32,444 nt of DNA from Lujinxingiaceae bacterium (GTDB taxonomy: Bacteria; Myxococcota_A; Bradymonadia; Bradymonadales; Bradymonadaceae). The notes under the pieces are model-generated. The model saw nothing but the letters and a program-made list of their open reading frames with translations. It did not search any database and had not been told where the DNA came from. Numbering within the stretch: position 1 is the first letter of the stretch; each line of letters begins with the position of its first letter. Shown here in pieces: positions 6,604 to 14,808 of this stretch. The stretch is from NCBI GenBank assembly GCA_013697635.1, contig JACCWM010000052.1, positions 1-32,444 on the forward strand. Reading direction: 5' to 3'. The position numbers and the translations under genes were made by a program.

Positions 6604-8163
6604 CTACATCGGGTAGGTCGTGCTCACGCCCGGTCCCAGCGGGATGCCGGTGAGCATCCAGACGATCAGCATGATCACCCAGAAAAACCCGAAGGCCACC
6701 GAGTAGGGCAGCATCGTCGACAAGATCGTGCCGATGCCGATGTCTTTTACGTAGCGCTGGGCGAAGACGATGATGATCGGCAGATAGGGCATGAGCGGGG
6801 TGATGATGTTGGTGATCGAGTCGCCGACGCGATAGGCGGCCTGGACGACCTCGGGGCTAAAGCCCATCATCATGAGCATCGGGACAAAGATCGGGGCCAT
6901 GAAGGCCCACTTGGCGCTGGCGCTGCCTACAAAGATGTTCATCAGGGCGCTGACGGCCAAGAAAGCGATGAGCAGCGGGATGCCGGTCAGGCCGATGTTC
7001 TTGAGCAGATCGGCGCCGTGAACGGCGCTCACGGCGCCGAGATTGGTCCAGTTGAAGTAGGCGACGAACTGACCGGCGACAAAGGCCAGCACGATGTAGG
7101 CGCCCATGGTGCCCATCGAGTCGCTGGCCATCGCGGCGACGTCGCGGTCGTTTTTGACCAGGCCGACGAGCACGCCGTAGACAATGCCGGGCATGATGAA
7201 GAGCAAGGTGATCAGCACCTCGATCGACTCGAAAAACGAGTGCAGGCTCTCGATCGGCGGGTCTTCGGGCTTGATCGCGTCGCGAAGCGGCGAGCTCTCG
7301 ATGAAGCCAAGCAAAAAGATGCCCAGGCCGACGAGGCTTGCCACGCCCATCGCGATGAAGAAGGCCTTGCGCTCCCTGGCGGTGGGCTCTTCGGGAGGCT
7401 CGATCTCGACGCTGGCTTGGCTGGGATCCCACTTGCCGAGCATCGGCTCGACGATGCGCGTGGTGACGAGCGTGCCGACGATCGTTATCAGTACGGTGCT
7501 CGCAACCAAAAAGTAGTAGTTGGCCGTGGCGTTGACGACGTAGCTCGGGTCGATGCTCTGGGCGGCCTGGCCGGTCAGGCGCGCGAGCATGGGATCGAGG
7601 CCGGTGATCAACAGGTTGGCGCTGAAGCCGCCGGAGACGCCGGCATAGGCCGCCGCAAGGCCTGCGATCGGGTGGCGGCCAAGTCCGGCAAAAAGCATCG
7701 CGCCAAGCGGCGTGAGCACGATATAGCCGGCATCGGCGACCATCGAGCTCATGACGCTGGCAAAGACCAGCGTGGCCGTGATCAAACTCGGCGGCACGGA
7801 GCCAACCAGGATGCGAAGGCCCATCGTGATGAAGCCTGTGCGCTCGGCGACGCCGATGCCGATCATGACCGTGAGCACGGGGCCAAGCGGCGCAAAGCCC
7901 GTGAAGTTGTCGATCGCCTTGAGAAACATCCAGCGGATGCCATCCCAGCTCAAGAGGCTCTGCACCGTCTTGAGTTCGACGGCGCCGCTTCGCTGCATGA
8001 CCTCGGCGCTCGCCCCAGAGAAGACCGCCGAGACCACGACCACGAGCGCGGCCATGATCACAAAGAGCGTGAGTGGATCGGGCAACTTGTTGCCGATGTC
8101 GGCCACGCGCTCGAGCTTGCGTACGATGAAACTCTTCTTTTCGGCAGCAGCGGTGTCGGTCAT
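6604..8163 (-). CDS. abgT: AbgT family transporter, 519 aa
   Basis: This is an inner-membrane transporter of the AbgT family. E. coli AbgT takes up p-aminobenzoyl-glutamate, whereas relatives such as MtrF have been described as sulfonamide/drug exporters, so direction and substrate cannot be set from sequence. The cytosolic N-terminus VERVADIGNKLPDP-like motif (here LERVADIGNKLPDPLTLF) is a family hallmark, as are MSSMVADAGYIVLTPL and AGVSGGFSANLLITGLDP. Around ten hydrophobic segments are visible, and length matches the family (about 510 aa). The gene lies 64 bp downstream of an M23 peptidase on the same strand, possibly one transcript. It ends opposite recN at the REP-like block. Confidence 0.94.
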   Translation of the reverse strand: MTDTAAAEKKSFIVRKLERVADIGNKLPDPLTLFVIMAALVVVVSAVFSGASAEVMQRSGAVELKTVQSLLSWDGIRWMFLKAIDNFTGFAPLGPVLTVMIGIGVAERTGFITMGLRILVGSVPPSLITATLVFASVMSSMVADAGYIVLTPLGAMLFAGLGRHPIAGLAAAYAGVSGGFSANLLITGLDPMLARLTGQAAQSIDPSYVVNATANYYFLVASTVLITIVGTLVTTRIVEPMLGKWDPSQASVEIEPPEEPTARERKAFFIAMGVASLVGLGIFLLGFIESSPLRDAIKPEDPPIESLHSFFESIEVLITLLFIMPGIVYGVLVGLVKNDRDVAAMASDSMGTMGAYIVLAFVAGQFVAYFNWTNLGAVSAVHGADLLKNIGLTGIPLLIAFLAVSALMNIFVGSASAKWAFMAPIFVPMLMMMGFSPEVVQAAYRVGDSITNIITPLMPYLPIIIVFAQRYVKDIGIGTILSTMLPYSVAFGFFWVIMLIVWMLTGIPLGPGVSTTYPM

Positions 8164-8227
8164 GTCGGTCGGCTCGCGAGATCGTTTGAAAAGGCCAATG
8201 TGAAGCAGCGGTTCACCGGTCTATCAG

Positions 8228-9667
8228 CTATTCGCCCGCAAGTTCAATAGGCGCGGGCTTGGTGCCTTCGAGGGCTTCTTCGAGGCGCTGTCGATAGGGA
8301 TTGACGATGCCCTGGGTGAAACGATCGAGCTCGGCGCCCTTGAGCGGGTCGCCGCGCATGGCGTCGACCTTGAGCGGATCGACGTACTTCGAGTTCTTCT
8401 TCATGCCAAAGTGCAGATGGGGCCCCGTCGAGCGCCCGGTCGTGCCGACCTTGCCGATCAGCTGTCCGCGGGTGACGCGCTTGCCGGCGGTGATGCCCTT
8501 GGTGATCTCGGAGAGATGGGCGTAATAGGTCTCAAAGCCGCCGGAGTGGCGCACGGCGACGAGCTTGCCGTTGGCGCCCTTCCAGCCGGAGAAGGTGATC
8601 ACGCCGTCGGCGACGCTTTGCACGGGCGTGCCGGTGGGCGCGCCGTAGTCGACGCCCTGGTGGTCGCGCACGCTTCCGAGCACGGGGTGGACGCGCCGGC
8701 CAAAGCGGCTGGTGATGCGCGTAACCGGCAGCGGGCTGCGCAAAAACTGGCGCGCCAGGTTCTCGCCCTTGAGGTCATAGTAGCCGCGCTCGCCCTTGCT
8801 CTCGTTGTGAAATGCGTAGTGCGTGCCGGTCGGACCGACGTACTTGGCAGCGAGCAGGCGCCCGTAGCGCAAGAACTTGCCGTCGAGGTATTTTTTCTCG
8901 AAGACCAGGGCAAACTGGTCGCCCTCGCGCGTCTCGGTGTTGAAGTCGATCGTGAAAGCAAAGATCTCCATGAAGCGAAAGGCCAGCCCGCCTTGCTCGC
9001 CTGTGGCTTCGAGCGCCTGCCAGAAGGTGTTGTTGATCGCGCCGCCGATCACCTCGATGCGCGCCTCGACCTTGACCTCGTCTTTTTTGCAGGTGTACTG
9101 CCCATTCTCGTCGCGCGTGGTCACAAAGACGTCTTCCGGCGAGCTCTGGTAGCGAAAGCGCGTGATCGTGCCGTCGGCTGCGACCTCGGCCACCCAGCTA
9201 TCGCCGGGGCGGCTGCGACGAAAGTTGAACTCCTTGCCCGTGGCCGTGACCACGTTGTGAATCGCCGCCTGCGAGATGTTTCGCGCCTGCAGGGCCAAAA
9301 ACACCGACTCGTTCTTCTCCAGTACACCGGCCACAACGACCGGCGAGCCCTCCTGCCAGGTCGCGCTCAAGGCCTGCGCGCTGACGACAGGCTCGCTCTC
9401 GACGCTCGACTCGACCACCTCTTCGACGACCTGATCTGCTGCGATGTGCATGGCCTCGGAGACCACGAGCATGGCCTCCTGGTAGGCGCCGTCGAGCTCG
9501 GAGTGCACGGTGAAGTCGGCCTCGGAGAAGGCGAACCAATAGACGCCGTAGGCCGCGCCACACAGTACGAGAAGGGCCAGCCACTTGCGATAAGGGCTTG
9601 GTCGTCGATAGCGGTACTTGCGCTGGTTTCGCAGCAAGTCGCCCATCGGCACTGAACTTCGCATCAT
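8228..9667 (-). CDS. M23 family (MepM-like) peptidoglycan endopeptidase, 479 aa
   Basis: This is a LytM-fold zinc endopeptidase expected to cut peptide cross-links in the cell wall from the periplasm. A short cytosolic N-terminus is followed by one membrane anchor (LALLVLCGAAYGVYWFAF). A substrate-mimicking middle region (about 130-300) of the MepM/OapA type comes next. The C-terminal M23 domain starts near TSRFGRRVHPVLG. Zinc-site residues are His336 and Asp340 (HQGVD) and His417/His419 (HLH). The frame is open further upstream to 9898, but I prefer the ATG at 9667 (or 9664). It follows a GAGAG ribosome-binding site and puts the membrane anchor near the N-terminus, and it avoids overlap with the divergent gene at 9862. 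Probably co-transcribed with abgT. Confidence 0.93.
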   Translation of the reverse strand: MMRSSVPMGDLLRNQRKYRYRRPSPYRKWLALLVLCGAAYGVYWFAFSEADFTVHSELDGAYQEAMLVVSEAMHIAADQVVEEVVESSVESEPVVSAQALSATWQEGSPVVVAGVLEKNESVFLALQARNISQAAIHNVVTATGKEFNFRRSRPGDSWVAEVAADGTITRFRYQSSPEDVFVTTRDENGQYTCKKDEVKVEARIEVIGGAINNTFWQALEATGEQGGLAFRFMEIFAFTIDFNTETREGDQFALVFEKKYLDGKFLRYGRLLAAKYVGPTGTHYAFHNESKGERGYYDLKGENLARQFLRSPLPVTRITSRFGRRVHPVLGSVRDHQGVDYGAPTGTPVQSVADGVITFSGWKGANGKLVAVRHSGGFETYYAHLSEITKGITAGKRVTRGQLIGKVGTTGRSTGPHLHFGMKKNSKYVDPLKVDAMRGDPLKGAELDRFTQGIVNPYRQRLEEALEGTKPAPIELAGE

Positions 9668-9861
9668 GTAAAACTCTCGTGAAATAGCGAGCTTCCATGC
9701 TCTGGGTGCTACCATCACCGGCAAATGGGCCCAGGTCAAGAATTGCGGACTCCCGCAGTCCCGCCAGCAAAGCCTGAGATCGCGTGGTGAAAAATTGACA
9801 AATTGGGCTGTAATCGTGGTAAATCTCCCGGTGACACTTCTGTCCACGAGGCCTCCAACAC

Positions 9862-12555
9862 GTGACACGCCGTAAAATCGTCCTTGCATGCGTCGCACTG
9901 TTGTTGGGCGCAGCCGCCGTCGCCTTGCCTCTGCTCGTCAAGCAGACCGCGGAGCGTAAGCTGCCGGCCTATTTGGCCTCGGCCGGCATCGACGCGCGCT
10001 GGCAGACCATGTCGATTGGCTGGGGCGATCGGGTCACGCTCAGTGAGGTCGTCGTCGAGGACAGCGACCACGGCCTCAATCTGAGCATCGAGCGCCTGGT
10101 CGTTCGCATCGCGCTTCGCAGCATTTTTTCGGACACGCCACGCATTCAAGGGGTGAGCCTCGATGGGGTCATCGTCGAGCTCGATCTGGCCCGCAGGTCA
10201 GCCGCAGCGCTCGAAGAGGCGCCGGCCGACGCCGTCGATGGCGCTCAACCCCGCGCGGGCGGCTCGGGTCGCCTCGCACGCCTGCTCGAACACCTGCCCG
10301 ATATCGACGCGCGCGAGGTCAACATTCGGCTTCGACGAGGCGAACAGCAGCTTGCAACCATCGAGGTGCCCGCCGCAAAGCTGGAGTCGGCAGGCGCGCA
10401 TTGGCGCTTTGACGCCGCCGGCGAGCTGACCTTGGCCGCGCTGGCGCGCTTTGAGAACTTTGCGCCCAAGGTGAGCTGGCATGCGGTGGGCGCGCTCGAT
10501 CCGCTGGCGCGCTCGCTCGAAGCACACGTCTCCGGCCCCGAGCTCACCGATCCGCTGATCGATTGGGTGGTGCCCGGCCTGGGCGCCGTCTCGCTTGACG
10601 CCATCGCTCTCGAGGTGCGCACCTCGGGCGCGATCAGGCTCGATGTCCAGCAGTTCCAGACCCAGCTTCCGGCGGTCGAAGAGCCGACGATCGAGCTCAG
10701 CGTCGCCAGCGCCAGGGCAGTCTTTGAGCCCGGCCGCGGCCTTCGCCTCGACGTCGTAGATCCGCGCCTTGCCGTCGTACCGGGCGAGCTTGCGACACTT
10801 CGTCAGACCTTCGGTCTCTTGCGCGGGCTCGATGCCAGCGCCGACGACGACGCCGATGACGACGCGCCCACGAGCGCAAAGCCTTCGCTTCGAAAGCGCC
10901 TGCTGGCGGCAGCCTGGCAAGCCGAGCTCGGTGTTCGCGGGGCGACCTTCGGCGTCAAGATCCGCCACGACAACGCGCCGTCCCAAGAGATCACGGTGGT
11001 GGAGTCGCTCGATCTGGCGGCATCCCATGGCCGTGTCAAGGCGCGCGGACGCTCGGCCGGCGGTGCGATCTATGCCGAGGCGGCCTTTATGCCCGACCAG
11101 CTCTTGCCCCACTTCGCCTCGCTCCAGGCACGCGACGTGCGCATCGAGGAGCTGCCGGGCATGGGCGCGGGGCGCGCGGCGCCAAGCCGCGGAATTCATG
11201 GCAGCCTGGGCGGCGTGCTCGACATCAACGTGGCGCTCTACACGCCGCTTTTGGGCCCGACGAGCCGTTTTTCGATCGAGCCGGTGTATCTGGGTGGCGC
11301 GATAAGCTGGCGCGATGGGCGCATCGACATCTCCGGGCTCTCAGCCGAGCCGCTCACGGGCATCGAGCTTGGCCTCGACATGCACCTGCTCTGGCAGCCG
11401 ATCTTTGGCCGTCTCACGCTCACCAACAGCGAGGTGCGCTCCGGCCCGCTCGCTGTCAAGCTCGACGCCCAGCTCGCCGATTGGCCGCTTGCGCCGGTCG
11501 TCTCCTTGGATGCCCGCATCGACGAGAGCCCCTGCCAGGATCTGGTACGCGCGCTGCCCAAACAACTGCTTGGCCCCTACCACAGAGTCGAATTCGAGGG
11601 CGTGGTCGCCCCGCGCCTGCGCGTGCGCCTGCCGCTCAACCAGCCGCGCGGCCTGAGCGTTCGCCTCGAGGGCTTCGACGAGATGCCCTGCTCGGTAACC
11701 GCGCTCAAGGTCGGCCGCGATCACTGGCCCGACGTCACCTTTGGCACCGCCAAAGCCCGCGTGCCCAAATTGGTCGACATCTTCGCCCTCGACGACGATG
11801 ACGCCCCGGCAAGGCCGTCGAGCGCCGCGCCCGAACCCCACGATCTCAATGAGCCGCTCAGCGCTGCACAACGCGCCGTGATCTTGAGCGGCGTCGAGTG
11901 GCTCAACTATCCCTTCATCAAGCGGGTCACCGAAGGCGTCAGCGAGGAGGCCGAGGTCGATGTTGGCCCGGGCACAAGCTCCTACATTCCAATCGGCGAG
12001 CTGCCGGCCTATGTCGGCGCAACGATGTACCTGACCGAAGAGATGATGTTTTATACTAATCGGGGCGTGAGCTTCTCGCTTGTGCAAAAGGCCTTGCGAC
12101 TCAATCTGGAGAAGGAGCGCTACGTCTACGGTGGCTCGACGGTCACCCAGCAGCTCGTCAAGAACCTGTTTTTGACCCGCCAAAAGACGCTCGACCGCAA
12201 GGTGCAAGAGGCGCTGATCTCGTGGCGCATCGATGAGGCTGTCAGCAAGAGGCGCGTGCTCGAGCTCTACCTCAACTGCATCGAGTTCGCGCCCGATGTC
12301 TACGGAATTGGGCCGGCGGCCCGCTTCTACTTCAACAAGGACGCCCGCCAGCTCACCCCGCTCGAGGCCGTCTTTTTGGCCACGCTCAAGCCGTCACCAT
12401 GGGTGGGGCCGCGGTTTATGCGGCGCAAGCGCACGCCCGAGGGCGGCTGGTGGGGCAATCGCCTGGAGGAGATCTTCGATCGCCTCGTCGAGCGCAAATA
12501 CCTGACGCGCGAGGAGGCCGACGCCCAGCGGCCCTACGTTGTGGTCTGGGAGTAG
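9862..12555 (+). CDS. AsmA-like protein fused to a GT51 peptidoglycan glycosyltransferase, 897 aa
   Basis: The protein starts at GTG 9862 with a membrane anchor (IVLACVALLLGAAAVALPLLV). A long AsmA/DUF748-like beta-rich region follows (about 30-620). A glycosyltransferase 51 domain occupies about 715-880 and would polymerise lipid II into glycan strands on the periplasmic face. GT51 motifs are GGSTVTQQLVKNLFL, RKVQEALISWRI and RVLELYLNCIEF with GIGPAARFYF. The catalytic motif (normally E-D-x2-F-x2-H-x-G) reads EEMMFYTNRG from residue 726. The catalytic Glu726 is kept, but Asp is Glu and His is Asn. No transpeptidase domain follows, so this is a monofunctional enzyme. The gene is divergent from the M23 peptidase, which suggests a cell-wall remodelling locus. 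The start could differ by a few codons. Confidence 0.88.
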   Translation: MTRRKIVLACVALLLGAAAVALPLLVKQTAERKLPAYLASAGIDARWQTMSIGWGDRVTLSEVVVEDSDHGLNLSIERLVVRIALRSIFSDTPRIQGVSLDGVIVELDLARRSAAALEEAPADAVDGAQPRAGGSGRLARLLEHLPDIDAREVNIRLRRGEQQLATIEVPAAKLESAGAHWRFDAAGELTLAALARFENFAPKVSWHAVGALDPLARSLEAHVSGPELTDPLIDWVVPGLGAVSLDAIALEVRTSGAIRLDVQQFQTQLPAVEEPTIELSVASARAVFEPGRGLRLDVVDPRLAVVPGELATLRQTFGLLRGLDASADDDADDDAPTSAKPSLRKRLLAAAWQAELGVRGATFGVKIRHDNAPSQEITVVESLDLAASHGRVKARGRSAGGAIYAEAAFMPDQLLPHFASLQARDVRIEELPGMGAGRAAPSRGIHGSLGGVLDINVALYTPLLGPTSRFSIEPVYLGGAISWRDGRIDISGLSAEPLTGIELGLDMHLLWQPIFGRLTLTNSEVRSGPLAVKLDAQLADWPLAPVVSLDARIDESPCQDLVRALPKQLLGPYHRVEFEGVVAPRLRVRLPLNQPRGLSVRLEGFDEMPCSVTALKVGRDHWPDVTFGTAKARVPKLVDIFALDDDDAPARPSSAAPEPHDLNEPLSAAQRAVILSGVEWLNYPFIKRVTEGVSEEAEVDVGPGTSSYIPIGELPAYVGATMYLTEEMMFYTNRGVSFSLVQKALRLNLEKERYVYGGSTVTQQLVKNLFLTRQKTLDRKVQEALISWRIDEAVSKRRVLELYLNCIEFAPDVYGIGPAARFYFNKDARQLTPLEAVFLATLKPSPWVGPRFMRRKRTPEGGWWGNRLEEIFDRLVERKYLTREEADAQRPYVVVWE

Positions 12556-12582
12556 GTTTTCGTTTTCGTTTTCGGGGCCAGG

Positions 12583-14808
12583 TCAATTGCCGTAGAACAC
12601 CGCGTACTCCCAGGAATCCAGCGTCACCCGAATCTGCCCCTCCGCCACGGTCACCTGACGCGTCGAATTGACGCTGTTCAAGGTCTTGCCCGTCAACTGC
12701 AGGCCGGCCGGGATCGTCACCATCACCTCACGCTGCTCGCCGCCCTTGTTCATCGCCACGATCGCGACGTCTCCGCTGCCCGCATCGCGCGCATAGACAT
12801 AGAAATCGTCATCGATCCAAAGCTCCTGGCGACTGCCATGCCTGAGCGGACGGATCGCCCGGCGCGCCTTGCCCAGCGTGCGAACGCGCTCCAAGAGCTC
12901 GCGCTGATTGGCGTTCCACTCCCAGGGCATCATGCGCCGGTTGTCCGGATCTGGGCCGCCGGCCAGGCCGACCTCGTCGCCGTAATAGATCAGCGGGATG
13001 CCCGGGATCGTGAGCAAAAACGCAAAGCCCATGCTCATGCGGTTGATGATGTTCCACTGGTTGATCTCGTTTTGCGGGCCCTCGCCCATCAGATCGGGCG
13101 TGCCGCCAAAGGGGTGGCCGACGTTTCCTTGCGAGACGCTCACAAAGCGCGGGATATCGTGGTTACCCAGAAACGGCGAGTGCCACTTGAGCGTCGAGTG
13201 GTACTTTTGCTCGCTGAGCGCGGTGCGCGCCTCAAGGTGTTTAAAGCTGCCGTCGCCACCGAACACATGGCGAATCGGGCCGAGCAGCGGGAAGTCGAAC
13301 TGACCGTGCAGCTCGTAGTCGGCCACGTAGTCCATGATCAGATCGTGGCCATCGTCGCCGACATAAGTCTCGCCGACCACATAAAACGGCGTCGCGCCCA
13401 TGGCCTCGAGCTCGTTGAGGCGAAGGCGGATCGTGCGCATGATGATGTGATCCATGTGCTTGGCCGCGTCGATGCGAATGCTGTCGACGTCGAACTTCTT
13501 CATCAGCAAGAGCACGTCGTCGACCACGCGGCGCAAGATGTCATGGTTGCGATAGTTCAGATCCGGCAGATAGGGCGCGAACTGGCAATCGAGCGGGCGG
13601 CCTCCCGGGCCTTCCCAGGCGCAGCCGGCCTCTCCGCAGGTGCACGTCAGCGCGCACCAGTCGGGCCGCTCGTCGCAGTACTGGTGATCCTCGTGCACAT
13701 GGTTCAACACCAGATCGAACATCACGCGCACACCGCGCTTTTGGGCGGCGCGCACCAGCTCGTGCAGGCGCGCATCGCCGTCGGCATCGGCGTCGCCGTA
13801 GCGCGTCTCGGCGCGCAGCGCGTCGACCGTCCAATAGCCGTGATAGCCGGTGTACTTGTTGTTCGGATCCGAGCCCCGGTGGCCGATGTCGGTGTTCTCG
13901 TTGATCGGCGAGAGCCAGAGCAGGTTGACGCCCATCTTGTCGAAATAGCCATCTTCGAGGGCGTCGGTGATCCCCTTGAAGTCGCCGCCCATATAGTTCG
14001 AAATTTGGGGCACATCTTGGACCGGCGGCACCGGCGAGGTGCCATCGGAGTCACGGAATCGATCGGTGAAGATCAGATACATGATCGAGTCCTGCCAGCT
14101 GAATTCAGTGGCCTCCCACCAGAGCGGCAACCACAGCGGGCTGTTCTCGGCCAGCACGCCGTCGGTGTCTGCCGCGCGCGCCTTGATCGTGTACTTGCCA
14201 TGCTCCGGGGCCTGGTAGGAGATCTTCAGCGTGCCCGTGCTCGCCGTCAGCTCCGGCTCGACGCTCACATTGCCCACGGTCACGCGCACCGAGATCGGAT
14301 CGATGAGCTTTCCCGATGCCGCCGATTGAAATTTCAGGGTCGCCGTCACCAGGCCGCTGGCCGAAACCCGCGACTCGACCACCTTCCAAGAGGGCACATT
14401 GCAATTGGGCACGATCAGCGCCCGGTTCTCGAATTGCCCAACCCACTTCGTATACTGATCCGGCGGCGGCTCGCCCTCGTACACGCCATCGACGACGAAC
14501 TTGTAGCCGTAGTGGCCCGGCGACAGCTCGAGCTCGGTGCGCCAGGCGCCTTGATGGCGCTCGAGCGGCGTGGCCGTCTCGTCCCAATCATTGAACTCGC
14601 CGGAGATCGTCACCTTTTGCGCCGACTCACCGCCGTTGAACAAGACGATCGCCTTGCACTCGCGCGTCTCCTGGGGACCGGCATCGACGTTGCCCGCATC
14701 GGGCCCACCGTCGTTGTTGCTCTGCGCCGGAAACTGTGGACAGCCAGCGAGCGTGCTGAGCGCCAAAAGTGCTGACGCGAGCAATGAGAGGGTGCGCAGT
14801 TTGCTCAT
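12583..14808 (-). CDS. GH13 alpha-amylase lipoprotein with N-terminal glycogen-binding-like domain, 741 aa
   Basis: This is a secreted alpha-glucan hydrolase. The signal peptide ends in a lipobox (STLAGC), so the protein is probably anchored to the outer membrane. Next comes a CBM48/AMPK-type module (VTISGEFNDWDE ... GHYGYKFVVDG, about 50-140), an Ig-like segment (about 145-225), and the catalytic barrel. Catalytic residues are Asp447 in SIRIDAAKH, Glu480 in VVGETYVG and Asp551 in LGNHDIPRF. A Cys-rich insert (CDERPDWCALTCTCGEAGC) lies in the barrel. The C-terminus is a beta domain. Its ATG overlaps the stop of the upstream GH13 gene by four bases (ATGA), which indicates translational coupling. 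Endo-alpha-amylase and neopullulanase-type activities cannot be separated from sequence. Confidence 0.95.
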   Translation of the reverse strand: MSKLRTLSLLASALLALSTLAGCPQFPAQSNNDGGPDAGNVDAGPQETRECKAIVLFNGGESAQKVTISGEFNDWDETATPLERHQGAWRTELELSPGHYGYKFVVDGVYEGEPPPDQYTKWVGQFENRALIVPNCNVPSWKVVESRVSASGLVTATLKFQSAASGKLIDPISVRVTVGNVSVEPELTASTGTLKISYQAPEHGKYTIKARAADTDGVLAENSPLWLPLWWEATEFSWQDSIMYLIFTDRFRDSDGTSPVPPVQDVPQISNYMGGDFKGITDALEDGYFDKMGVNLLWLSPINENTDIGHRGSDPNNKYTGYHGYWTVDALRAETRYGDADADGDARLHELVRAAQKRGVRVMFDLVLNHVHEDHQYCDERPDWCALTCTCGEAGCAWEGPGGRPLDCQFAPYLPDLNYRNHDILRRVVDDVLLLMKKFDVDSIRIDAAKHMDHIIMRTIRLRLNELEAMGATPFYVVGETYVGDDGHDLIMDYVADYELHGQFDFPLLGPIRHVFGGDGSFKHLEARTALSEQKYHSTLKWHSPFLGNHDIPRFVSVSQGNVGHPFGGTPDLMGEGPQNEINQWNIINRMSMGFAFLLTIPGIPLIYYGDEVGLAGGPDPDNRRMMPWEWNANQRELLERVRTLGKARRAIRPLRHGSRQELWIDDDFYVYARDAGSGDVAIVAMNKGGEQREVMVTIPAGLQLTGKTLNSVNSTRQVTVAEGQIRVTLDSWEYAVFYGN

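Noticed and set aside
6520-8250. A 576-codon plus-strand frame opposite the AbgT gene
   Set aside because: The translation is His/Asp/Arg-rich antisense of a clear transporter; long antisense frames are expected in GC-rich DNA. The same applies to 12838-14775, 14769-16607, 16953-18620, 8411-9655 and 5107-6351.
9668-9898. N-terminal extension of the M23 peptidase up to 9898
   Set aside because: It would overlap the divergent GT51 gene and place about 77 unremarkable residues before the membrane anchor; ATG 9667 has a ribosome-binding site.
12556-12582. TTTTCG tandem copies after the GT51 stop, considered as a terminator
   Set aside because: No stem precedes the short repeat; it is only a small tandem repeat in a 27-bp gap between convergent genes.
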